Assembly (NCBI GenBank): GCA_013817115.1
Contig: JACDDG010000218.1
Location: forward strand, 1 to 5,107
From: Parachlamydiaceae bacterium
GTDB taxonomy: Bacteria > Chlamydiota > Chlamydiia > Chlamydiales > Parachlamydiaceae
Direction of reading: 5' to 3'
DNA: 5,107 nucleotides
The notes beneath the pieces were generated by a model. The model was given only the letters and a program-made list of their open reading frames with translations. It did no database searches and was not told where the DNA came from. The translations under genes were made by a program, and so were the position numbers. Shown piece after piece: positions 1 through 5,077 of the stretch; the stretch's first letter is position 1; each line of letters opens with the position of its first letter.

Positions 1-1
1 G

Positions 2-103
2 AGATATTTTAACTGGTTCGATGAAAGTGATATGAACCGGGAAAATCAAAGCGATGAAAGGGTTAATTGGCTCATAGATATGCTGGGATCAGCGACAGGA
101 TAA
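2..103 (+). CDS. C-terminal end of an unidentified protein (5' end outside window)
   Basis: An open frame enters from the left edge and runs 33 codons to a TAA stop at 101-103; the other two forward frames are interrupted or less protein-like. The visible residues are hydrophilic and rich in acidic and amide residues, with the sequence WFDESDMNRENQSDERVNW followed by a short LIDMLGSATG tail. There is no membrane segment and no motif I recognise. The gene is partial, so neither function nor family can be given. It points the same way as the membrane-protein gene at 322, but 218 bp without coding separate them and a separate promoter is likely. No clear intrinsic terminator is visible just after its stop. 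Confidence 0.5.
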   Translation, partial: RYFNWFDESDMNRENQSDERVNWLIDMLGSATG

Positions 104-268
104 CGAGAAATCATAAAGTCGAGATAATATTCCCTTTTTAAAATAAGTGGTAATTTTTGAGGTAATGCCACATCTTTTGTAAATAATAACATAAAGTGAG
201 ATTTGTCGAATTAAGTCATGTGAATTTCCATATTGCTTTCCAGTTTTCTTAAATGATTGAATTTGCTA

Positions 269-284
269 TTCTTCTTAAGAAGAA
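269..284. promoter_or_regulatory. Perfect 16-bp palindrome, candidate operator
   Basis: The sequence TTCTTCTTAAGAAGAA is a perfect inverted repeat with no loop, 37 bp before the TTG start of the membrane-protein gene. A loop-free dyad of this kind is more typical of a dimeric repressor or activator site than of an RNA hairpin. It sits between a weak -35-like TTGCTA (263-268) and a weak -10-like TATCTT (288-293), a 19-bp spacing. That assignment is an inference; the palindrome itself is directly visible. Confidence 0.4.
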
Positions 285-310
285 ACTTATCTTCGAAAAA
301 ATAAATTAAA

Positions 311-315
311 AAGGA
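311..315 (+). promoter_or_regulatory. Ribosome binding site that fixes a TTG start
   Basis: AAGGA lies 6 nt before the TTG at 322-324. It is the only good Shine-Dalgarno sequence near the beginning of this frame. The first in-frame ATG, codon 22, lies inside the first hydrophobic segment. This favours the unusual TTG start. Confidence 0.6.
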
Positions 316-321
316 CTAATT

Positions 322-843
322 TTGTTTTCACCCGCTATTTCATCAAATGAGTTTGTAGGAAGTCTAGGTAATACTGCTTGGGCGATGGGTGTTGCCGCTG
401 TGGGGGGAGTTGTGACTATGGTCGTCGAAAGATTACTTTGCAAAATTGCTCAAAGATTTTTCACTTTAGACAAACGTAATAATTCAGCAATGTATGTTTT
501 CTACGTAATCAAAGCCGTCGCAATAATTACCGGCGTAGCAGTTGCATGCTTGGTTGCTTCTAAAGCAGCTTTAGTAGTCCTCACAGTGCGTGAAATGTTT
601 GAAGCTATGGCTTTGGGTTTTGCAACAACACTGTTAACGAAGCTAATTGAAAGCTTGGTGGACGGTCGAAACAGAAAAAAGGTAGGATTGCCAGTCGAGT
701 TTCTATTAGTCGGCTCTCTCGCAGGTTATGCAGGTGCTTCTATACTTTACCTTTGTGGGGCTGCAGGTGCACTAGGTGGCGCTTTAATCAATATGAAATT
801 AGATGTTAATCCTTTTGACCAAGGGTCTCTAGACATTAATTAA
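322..843 (+). CDS. Multi-pass membrane protein of unknown function
   Basis: The 173-residue product is strongly hydrophobic and I do not recognise its family. Likely membrane segments are at about residues 18-36, 58-88 (long enough for one tilted or two short helices, with K64 and K81 interrupting) and 124-157. Glycine/alanine small-residue patterns (GVAAVGGVV, GSLAGYAGAS, GAAGALGGAL) suggest tight helix packing. Basic patches lie at 41-53 (KIAQRFFTLDKR) and 115-120 (GRNRKK); the C-terminus is short and polar. No signal-peptide cleavage site or enzyme motif is visible. The start is TTG, chosen because of the AAGGA at 311-315. The gene stands alone on the + strand, and its TAA stop (841-843) overlaps by 4 bp the stop of the convergent PLD gene. 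An inclusion-membrane protein could be imagined in a chlamydia, but the usual paired hydrophobic lobe is not clear, so I leave the function open. Confidence 0.8.
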   Translation: MFSPAISSNEFVGSLGNTAWAMGVAAVGGVVTMVVERLLCKIAQRFFTLDKRNNSAMYVFYVIKAVAIITGVAVACLVASKAALVVLTVREMFEAMALGFATTLLTKLIESLVDGRNRKKVGLPVEFLLVGSLAGYAGASILYLCGAAGALGGALINMKLDVNPFDQGSLDIN

Positions 844-1910
844 TCCGAAATTCGCTTCGCCGGTGTGGAATCGGCAATGATTCGATTCCACATTTTATTA
901 AGATAACAACGTTGAGTTTCAAGCAATGGATAAACGACGATGAAGCAATCGTCGTTAGAAGTAAAAGCAGCTTTAGTCCAATTGGCAGAACCATTGACCA
1001 AAGTTGTACCGTCAATGACCATTCCTTTGTGATGCAAAAGGGGTGCTCCGGCGCTAAGGCGTAAGTTAATTTTACCTTTCAAAAGCATATCAACAACCAA
1101 TTTGCCACAACCGTCAGCAGACTTTTTATCAATCGCCACCTCGACCTTTATCCCTCGATTATTTGCGTTGATCACTTCTTGAGCTAAATCGTGACGGGTC
1201 CATGTGAACATCGCAATGCGAATGCTTTTCTTAGCACCTTGGATGAGTTTTTTTAGCCTGGCAACTGCGAAAGCGTCATCCGGCAAAAACCACAGTTCAA
1301 TATTTTGCGGTCCCAGTGAAAAGATGCGGTGGGTGATAGGAAGAAAAGTTTCACCATTGCATGATAATGATCGAGCTTTACTTGAAGCCATTTCTGCAAA
1401 TGGCTCGGAATCGATGGCTGTCATTAAATTTCCATAATGGCGTAAGGACTCCCTTGTCATATTGGCTGAGCCAATCCAAGTTTGCTTATTGTCGATGATT
1501 AACATCTTAATATGCATTAAACCCTTAATATCGCGTTTTAAGATTTTGACTTTTGGCCCTAATTTCGCTTCGAGTTTTGATGAATTTCTAAAATCACAAA
1601 TGACTTTTACTTCGCAATCAGAGCAGCTTTTTTCTCTAAGGCTGCTAATAATTTTTCCATCGGTAAGATTAAATATAACTAATGTAACTGATTTCTCAGC
1701 TTGATTAATGGCTTTGCTAATTGTAAGGGTTAAGTCATCTTGCATTTCAGTGCTATAGAGTCCCACAGGATTTTCAACACTAGGAAGGTGCACTTCGTAG
1801 ACGGCATCAGCTATCCAGGCATAAAACAGGAGAACCAAAAAAAATGAAGTGCTGAGAAACAGTTTGCGGCTCGCTAGAGTTCGTGTTTTAAATCGTGATT
1901 TTTTTTTCAT
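840..1910 (-). CDS. Exported phospholipase D-superfamily protein with two HKD motifs
   Basis: The 356-residue product has both catalytic motifs of the PLD superfamily: H133-x-K135-x4-D140 followed by GSAN (147-150), and H293-x-K295-x4-D300 followed by GSAN (307-310). In this family the two HKD motifs form one active site that cleaves or transfers phosphodiester bonds through a phosphohistidine; substrates include phospholipids, cardiolipin precursors and nucleic acids, and the sequence does not say which. The N-terminus is a basic stretch (MKKKSRFKTR) followed by a hydrophobic core at about 17-34 and a possible cleavage site after A36 (ADA). The protein is therefore probably exported or anchored by one helix, unlike cardiolipin synthases, which usually have two N-terminal helices. 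An in-frame TGA just upstream fixes the ATG start, although no Shine-Dalgarno sequence is visible. It lies 13 bp after the helicase gene, so co-transcription and coupled translation are likely. Nine A residues follow the start codon. Confidence 0.9.
   Translation of the reverse strand: MKKKSRFKTRTLASRKLFLSTSFFLVLLFYAWIADAVYEVHLPSVENPVGLYSTEMQDDLTLTISKAINQAEKSVTLVIFNLTDGKIISSLREKSCSDCEVKVICDFRNSSKLEAKLGPKVKILKRDIKGLMHIKMLIIDNKQTWIGSANMTRESLRHYGNLMTAIDSEPFAEMASSKARSLSCNGETFLPITHRIFSLGPQNIELWFLPDDAFAVARLKKLIQGAKKSIRIAMFTWTRHDLAQEVINANNRGIKVEVAIDKKSADGCGKLVVDMLLKGKINLRLSAGAPLLHHKGMVIDGTTLVNGSANWTKAAFTSNDDCFIVVYPLLETQRCYLNKMWNRIIADSTPAKRISD
864..892 (+). terminator. Probable intrinsic terminator of the membrane-protein gene, inside the opposing coding sequence
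   Basis: TGTGGAATCG (864-873) pairs perfectly with CGATTCCACA (883-892), giving a 10-bp stem with a 9-nt loop, followed on the + strand by TTTTATT (893-899). It begins 21 bp after the stop of the gene ending at 843, so it is well placed as its terminator. The same bases encode residues near the C-terminus of the convergent PLD-family protein (WNRIIADST). Read on the - strand there is no U-run after the hairpin, so it should not terminate the PLD transcript. Confidence 0.6.
1899..1907 (-). repeat. Nine-base A homopolymer directly after the PLD start codon
   Basis: Read on the - strand, the PLD gene begins ATG followed by nine A residues (codons 2-4, all Lys). Tracts of this length are known slippage sites for DNA replication and transcription. 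A one-base change here would shift the frame right at the start of the signal sequence. Whether slippage happens cannot be seen from one sequence. Confidence 0.5.
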
Positions 1911-1923
1911 AGGGCAAATTCAC

Positions 1924-4104
1924 TTATCGTAAAAGAGGGGGATTAATGATACCGCTAACAGCCTGTTGAAGACCAGAATGCCTTTTTTTAACCTCGTCAT
2001 TTTTTACTGCAATATACAGTGCTTTGGTCATTCCTACAAGCACTACCATTTTTTTACCTCGTGTAACAGCAGTATAAAGCAAATTCCGATGCAAAAGCTT
2101 AAAATGAGTGGTGTGCACTGGAATGACAACACAAGCACGTTCGCTTCCCTGATATTTATGGATGGATACAGCGTACGCTAAACTTAGTTCGTCAAGTTGG
2201 TCAAATTCATATTCGACAAGTTCCTCGTCAAAAGCAACGGTCATCGTCTGTTCACCCAGGTCAATTTCACGGATTCTACCGATGTCACCATTAAAAACAT
2301 TTTTTTTGTAATTGTTGCGTAATTGCATAACTTTGTCATTCACTTGAAATCGTGTCCCCCAGCGAACTAAAGCTTCTTGATTGGGATTAAGGGCACTCTG
2401 CAAGGCTAGATTTAAGTTTTCTGTGCCAATGAGCCCTTTTTTCATCGGAGCTAACACCTGGATATCATCCATCGGATTAAACTTATATTTTAAAGGGAGA
2501 CGCTGCGAAACTAACGTGACGATGTGAGTAAGTACTTCTTCAGGCGTCTGAGCATCAATAAAATAAAAGTCGCTATCGCTCATATTGCGAATATCAGGGA
2601 AGTCACCACGATTAATTCTGTGGGCGTTGAGAATAATTCTAGAGCCCGCTGCTTGGCGAAAAATTTCTGTCAAAGTGGTAACCGGAAGGCATTTGGATGA
2701 GATAATGTCTTTTAGAACGTTGCCGGGCCCGACGCTGGGCAATTGATTAATATCTCCCACAAGAATGAGTCTAGCGTGATCAGGAATAGCTTTGAGTAGG
2801 CTCCACATGAGGGAGGTGTCGATCATGCTCGATTCATCCACGATAATCAAATCGCATTCTATCGGATTGTCTCGTTTGCGTTTAAAACCATAATTGGAAA
2901 AATCAAATTCTAAAAGGCTGTGAATAGTGAGAGCCTTGCGGCCAGTAATTTCAGTCATTCGTTTTGCTGCACGTCCAGTCGGAGCCGCCAGCACGATTTT
3001 TGAAGTTAGCTGTTCTGTGATTGCCATAATAGCATTGGTAATGGTGCTTTTTCCTGTTCCTGGTCCGCCTGTGATAATTTGCAGTTTTGCTTCTAGCGCT
3101 TGAGATACTGCGTCTTTTTGGTGTTTTGCTAGTTCAATTTGGAGACGTTTTTCGACCCATTCTAAGGCTTTGGGAATGTTAACTTGTCTCAGAGAACAGC
3201 TTGCTTCCTTGAGACGTTTGAGTTCGCGTGCGATGCCGATCTCGGCGGCAAATAGGTGTTTACTCCATAAGAAAGGGGTGATTTCTCCAGCATGGACAAG
3301 ATCCATGACTTCAATGCGACTATCTTGCTCTAAACTTTTGACGCATGCTGCAATGCTATTAGGTGTTGTTTCGAGGATGCCTTCTGCGACCTTAAGGAAA
3401 TCTGTATGAGGATAGCAAACATGCCCATCTCCGGCAAGTTCAGTCAAAACATATTCGATCCCGGCTTCGATACGTTGGGTGGATTCTTTTGCGATGCCCA
3501 TTGTCTGAGCAATTGTATCAGCGGTCTTAAACCCGATTCCTCGAATATCTCGAGCGAGCTGGTAAGGATTACCCTGAACTTTTTCAATGCTTTTATCCCC
3601 ATAAATTTTATAAATTTTCTGAGCATATGCCGGGCTGACGCCGTTGGATTGTAAAAAGATCATTACATCGCGAATTGATCTTTGATCTGACCAGCAGCTT
3701 ATGATTTGTTGAAGCTTTTTTTTACCTAAACCGGGGATTTCTAAAAGCTTTTGGGGATTTTTTTCGATGACCTCAAGAGTCTCCGTGCCGAATTTGTCGA
3801 CAATGCGAGCGGCAAATTTTGTTCCGATTCCTTTGATCAGACCTGAACCCAGGTATTTTTTTATACCTTCGACGCTTGCTGGGACTTCGCTTTGATATCT
3901 CGCCACTTCAAATTGCATTCCATGCACAAGGTGGCGTTTCCAACTCCCGTAGCAGCGTAAGGTTTCTCCGGGTGATACAGAGGGCATTGTTCCGACAATG
4001 CAAGAAAGGTCTTGCTTTCTGCTTTCTTGTAATTGAGCGATCGTAAAGCCGCTTTCTGCATTTTGAAATGTTAGGCGTTCGATGTATCCGACTATTTCTT
4101 CCAT
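1924..4104 (-). CDS. recD2: RecD2-type ATP-dependent DNA helicase (superfamily 1B)
   Basis: The 726-residue product has the RecD2/TIGR01448-type layout and normal length. An N-terminal OB-like region (about 1-75) is followed by helix-hairpin-helix elements around 90-102 (IKGIGTKFAARIV), 123-135 (IPGLGKKK) and 188-199 (IRGIGFKTADTIA). The helicase core holds Walker A GGPGTGKST (346-354, K352), motif Ia APTGRAAKRM (374-383), Walker B IIVDESSMID (420-429, D423/E424), motif III GDINQLPSVGPG (450-461), motif IV TEIFRQ (479-484), the UvrD_C_2-like VSIHKYQGSE (646-655) and motif VI YTAVTRGK (677-684, arginine finger R682). All catalytic residues are present. Family members are cytoplasmic 5'-3' DNA helicases that act in repair or recombination without RecBC. 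It is not the shorter RecBCD alpha subunit, which lacks the long HhH N-terminus. An in-frame TAG 24 bp upstream fixes the ATG start; the Shine-Dalgarno is weak. It is the first gene of a likely two-gene unit with PLD. Confidence 0.95.
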   Translation of the reverse strand: MEEIVGYIERLTFQNAESGFTIAQLQESRKQDLSCIVGTMPSVSPGETLRCYGSWKRHLVHGMQFEVARYQSEVPASVEGIKKYLGSGLIKGIGTKFAARIVDKFGTETLEVIEKNPQKLLEIPGLGKKKLQQIISCWSDQRSIRDVMIFLQSNGVSPAYAQKIYKIYGDKSIEKVQGNPYQLARDIRGIGFKTADTIAQTMGIAKESTQRIEAGIEYVLTELAGDGHVCYPHTDFLKVAEGILETTPNSIAACVKSLEQDSRIEVMDLVHAGEITPFLWSKHLFAAEIGIARELKRLKEASCSLRQVNIPKALEWVEKRLQIELAKHQKDAVSQALEAKLQIITGGPGTGKSTITNAIMAITEQLTSKIVLAAPTGRAAKRMTEITGRKALTIHSLLEFDFSNYGFKRKRDNPIECDLIIVDESSMIDTSLMWSLLKAIPDHARLILVGDINQLPSVGPGNVLKDIISSKCLPVTTLTEIFRQAAGSRIILNAHRINRGDFPDIRNMSDSDFYFIDAQTPEEVLTHIVTLVSQRLPLKYKFNPMDDIQVLAPMKKGLIGTENLNLALQSALNPNQEALVRWGTRFQVNDKVMQLRNNYKKNVFNGDIGRIREIDLGEQTMTVAFDEELVEYEFDQLDELSLAYAVSIHKYQGSERACVVIPVHTTHFKLLHRNLLYTAVTRGKKMVVLVGMTKALYIAVKNDEVKKRHSGLQQAVSGIINPPLLR

Positions 4105-4155
4105 ATATTCAATAGTGACCGGTATCTATGGGTTTGCGCAAAATTTAATTCATCT

Positions 4156-4185
4156 TTTCTATGTTCATTAATGCGGTCTCGTCAA
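4156..4185 (-). promoter_or_regulatory. Candidate promoter of the helicase-PLD unit
   Basis: Read on the - strand, TTGACG (4185-4180) is a close -35 match and TAGAAA (4161-4156) a weaker -10 match with an 18-bp spacer. The -10 ends 51 bp before the helicase ATG. The spacer contains the 8-bp palindrome CATTAATG (4166-4173). The match is modest and the assignment is an inference. Confidence 0.35.
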
Positions 4186-4190
4186 GTTCA

Positions 4191-4220
4191 TATTAACATA
4201 TATTAACATTGAATTACATT
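4191..4220. repeat. Three helically phased 10-bp repeats in the divergent promoter region
   Basis: TATTAACATA (4191-4200) and TATTAACATT (4201-4210) are tandem copies differing at one base, and GAATTACATT (4211-4220) matches the second at seven of ten positions. The 10-bp period puts all copies on one face of the helix. They lie just outside the candidate helicase -35 and overlap the candidate promoter of the gene at 4275, so they could bind a regulator of both. This role is inferred from position and periodicity. Confidence 0.45.
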
Positions 4221-4238
4221 GCGTAGTACTTCTAAATT
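4209..4238 (+). promoter_or_regulatory. Candidate promoter of the small secreted-protein gene
   Basis: TTGAAT (4209-4214) and TAAATT (4233-4238) each match four of six consensus bases with an 18-bp spacer. They end 36 bp before the ATG at 4275. In such AT-rich DNA chance matches are common, so confidence is low. Confidence 0.25.
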
Positions 4239-4263
4239 TCGTAAAGTGAAAAAAAAACATTGC

Positions 4264-4269
4264 AAGAGG
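4264..4269 (+). promoter_or_regulatory. Ribosome binding site choosing the ATG at 4275
   Basis: AAGAGG lies 5 nt before the ATG at 4275-4277. The frame also opens with a TTG at 4260, but that codon has only an A-tract before it and would put the Shine-Dalgarno inside the coding region. The ATG is therefore preferred, and it places the signal peptide at the N-terminus. Confidence 0.7.
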
Positions 4270-4274
4270 CCTTT

Positions 4275-4565
4275 ATGATAAAATTTGTTACTACATTATT
4301 TGCCACTTTATTTTTATTTGGAGCTCCGCAAATCTGCATGGGAGATTACGAGGATGTATTTCCTGAAATGCAAAATGAAGATCAATTAGATGCTCAAACT
4401 CAAGCACAAGCTCATGTGAGAGAAGAAGAGAGTCAAGCACCCCATTCCTGTCCCAATTGCTGCAAGCGCAAGCGTTGGAAAAAAGATCGTTTTCTTGAGA
4501 ACCAGTACAGAGAAACCGGTTGGCCAGGACGTAGAGATGAGCTCTCGGATCAGTTATCGAGATAA
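4275..4565 (+). CDS. Small secreted protein of unknown function with a CxxCC cluster
   Basis: The 96-residue product starts with a signal peptide (MIKFVTTLFATLFLFGAPQI), with possible cleavage near G23 before DYED. A lipoprotein role via C21 is unlikely because the preceding residues APQI do not form a lipobox. The mature part is divided by charge: residues 24-54 are acidic and glutamine-rich (EDQLDAQTQAQAHVREEE), then SCPNCC (58-63; C59, C62, C63), then a basic patch KRKRWKK (64-70) and a polar tail rich in Arg, Glu and Asp. The cysteines could bind a metal or form disulfides in the envelope; the motif lacks the second CxxC of a classic zinc ribbon. I recognise no family. It is divergent from the helicase gene, 170 bp away, and is followed by repeat-rich DNA with no partner gene in view. 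The signal peptide and good Shine-Dalgarno argue that it is a real gene. Confidence 0.7.
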   Translation: MIKFVTTLFATLFLFGAPQICMGDYEDVFPEMQNEDQLDAQTQAQAHVREEESQAPHSCPNCCKRKRWKKDRFLENQYRETGWPGRRDELSDQLSR

Positions 4566-4595
4566 AAAACTTGTAATTATTGTACGTCGCTGTCG

Positions 4596-4721
4596 TGTTG
4601 AGTAACCTTGTGACCTCCAAACAAGCTCAAGCCACAATCTAGAAATTAGCTTTTAAAGTTTGCTTCAGTCGTCTACGAGGGCGATTTTATGCTTGTTTGG
4701 AAGGGGCGAGGTTACTTAACA
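4596..4721. mobile_element. 126-bp MITE-like element with 31-bp imperfect terminal inverted repeats
   Basis: The left end (4596-4626) and the right end (4691-4721) are inverted copies. The outer AACA and AGGTTACT blocks and the inner 11-bp GCTTGTTTGGA match exactly; a 7-bp stretch between them is largely diverged, and one outer position is T versus C. The ends read TGT...ACA. TCG stands immediately outside both ends (4593-4595 and 4722-4724), as a 3-bp target duplication would. The 64-bp interior has no open frame of note. TG...CA ends with short target duplications are typical of several insertion-sequence families with DDE transposases, so this may be a non-autonomous derivative. It could instead be just a long hairpin, for example a terminator-like structure for the gene ending at 4565. 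Confidence 0.45.
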
Positions 4722-4789
4722 TCGGAATCACATTTTTAACTCAAGCTTTTTTTGAAAAATAATGCATATAACATTGACTTTTTTTTTAG

Positions 4790-4858
4790 TCCACAGCTAA
4801 GTCCGCCGCTCGCATCAAGCAACGTGTGGAAAGCTTACAGCGGTGGCTACGCACTTAG
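4790..4858 (+). pseudogene. Possible decayed 3' end of a gene (or the coding look of a structured RNA)
   Basis: One forward frame reads STAKSAARIKQRVESLQRW then LRT and a TAG stop at 4856-4858, a helical, Lys/Arg-rich tail with protein-like codons in a patch richer in G+C than its flanks. An in-frame TAG directly precedes it (4787-4789), and there is no start codon with a ribosome binding site, so it cannot be an intact gene. I do not recognise the parent. Its position between a possible transposable element and GC-rich repeats fits a displaced gene end. The same bases form a good dyad, so the coding look could be accidental. Confidence 0.25.
4797..4858 (+). ncRNA. Candidate structured RNA or dyad
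   Basis: CTAAGT (4797-4802) pairs with ACTTAG (4853-4858), and directly inside it CCGCCGCT (4803-4810) pairs with AGCGGTGG (4839-4846) with one G-U pair, leaving CTACGC as a one-sided bulge. Within the loop AAGC (4817-4820) can pair with GCTT (4833-4836). A terminator-like hairpin follows at 4870. An alternative fold pairs GGCTAC (4845-4850) with GTAGCT (4859-4864). No good promoter is visible: TTGACT (4774-4779) lacks a matching -10. It matches no RNA family that I know. Confidence 0.25.
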
Positions 4859-4869
4859 GTAGCTTTCTG

Positions 4870-4894
4870 GCGCCCCTACCGGGGCGCACGTTTT
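4870..4894 (+). terminator. Terminator-like hairpin GCGCCCC-TACC-GGGGCGC
   Basis: A perfect 7-bp GC stem (4870-4876 with 4881-4887) closes a TACC loop and is followed by ACG and four T residues. It could end a + strand transcript crossing 4797-4858. It is also the outermost unit of the large inverted repeat, so it may simply be a REP-like palindrome; the T tract is short for a strong intrinsic terminator. Confidence 0.35.
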
Positions 4895-4907
4895 GTAATA
4901 ATCCGAA

Positions 4908-4937
4908 CCCCGGGTTCCGCTATCGCTGCACCCGGGG
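4908..4937. repeat. REP-like palindrome, copy 1
   Basis: CCCCGGGT and ACCCGGGG form a perfect 8-bp stem around the 14-base loop TCCGCTATCGCTGC. The same unit, inverted, occurs at 5048-5077 with no mismatch. Two identical inverted copies of a GC-rich hairpin unit are typical of REP/BIME elements mobilised by RAYT transposases, though no such transposase is in this window. Confidence 0.6.
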
Positions 4938-5047
4938 CTATTAACAATTCCCCCTACCGGGGGATAGAACATCGTAAAATATGGCTAAATTAGAATCTAG
5001 AAAAGCAATTCATGCTCCTATCCCCCGGTAGGGGGAACTGTTAATAG

Positions 5048-5077
5048 CCCCGGGTGCAGCGATAGCGGAACCCGGGG
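5048..5077. repeat. REP-like palindrome, copy 2 (inverted)
   Basis: This is an exact reverse-complement copy of the 30-bp unit at 4908-4937, with the same 8-bp stem and the loop read on the opposite strand. Full conservation of loop as well as stem suggests recent duplication or recombination between the arms. Confidence 0.6.

Larger units (their letters stand above)
104..321. other. AT-rich intergenic region upstream of the membrane-protein gene
   Basis: This 218-bp stretch is AT-rich, has no credible open frame, and probably carries the promoter and control sites of the gene at 322. The only strong structure is the perfect palindrome at 269-284. A partly conserved direct repeat GGTAAT also occurs twice around 148-167, with no assigned meaning. 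Confidence 0.6.

Noticed and set aside
1204..1704. Two + strand frames of 77 and 80 codons inside the PLD gene
   Set aside because: They lie opposite the two-HKD coding sequence, whose motifs are clear, and have no ribosome binding site or recognisable content.
3406..4061. Small frames on both strands inside the helicase N-terminal region
   Set aside because: They are alternative-frame readings of the helicase gene, whose HhH elements occupy the same bases.
840..4104. Helicase plus PLD pair as a DISARM-like or other phage-defence system
   Set aside because: The helicase is a standard RecD2 repair type with HhH domains, and the PLD protein has an export signal. No methylase, restriction or sensor gene is present.
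4260..4274. TTG start at 4260 for the small secreted protein
   Set aside because: The ATG at 4275 has a proper AAGAGG 5 nt upstream and puts the signal peptide at the N-terminus; the TTG has no ribosome binding site.
4291..4620. 109-codon frame on the - strand
   Set aside because: It is antisense to the signal-peptide gene at 4275-4565, runs into the inverted-repeat element and has no ribosome binding site; the + strand gene explains the open frame better.
4740..4858. Second short + strand frame across the T-rich spacer and the dyad (ends YSGGYALR)
   Set aside because: It runs through a homopolymer T tract with low-complexity codons and only a TTG without a Shine-Dalgarno sequence; it ends at the adjacent frame's stop region by chance.
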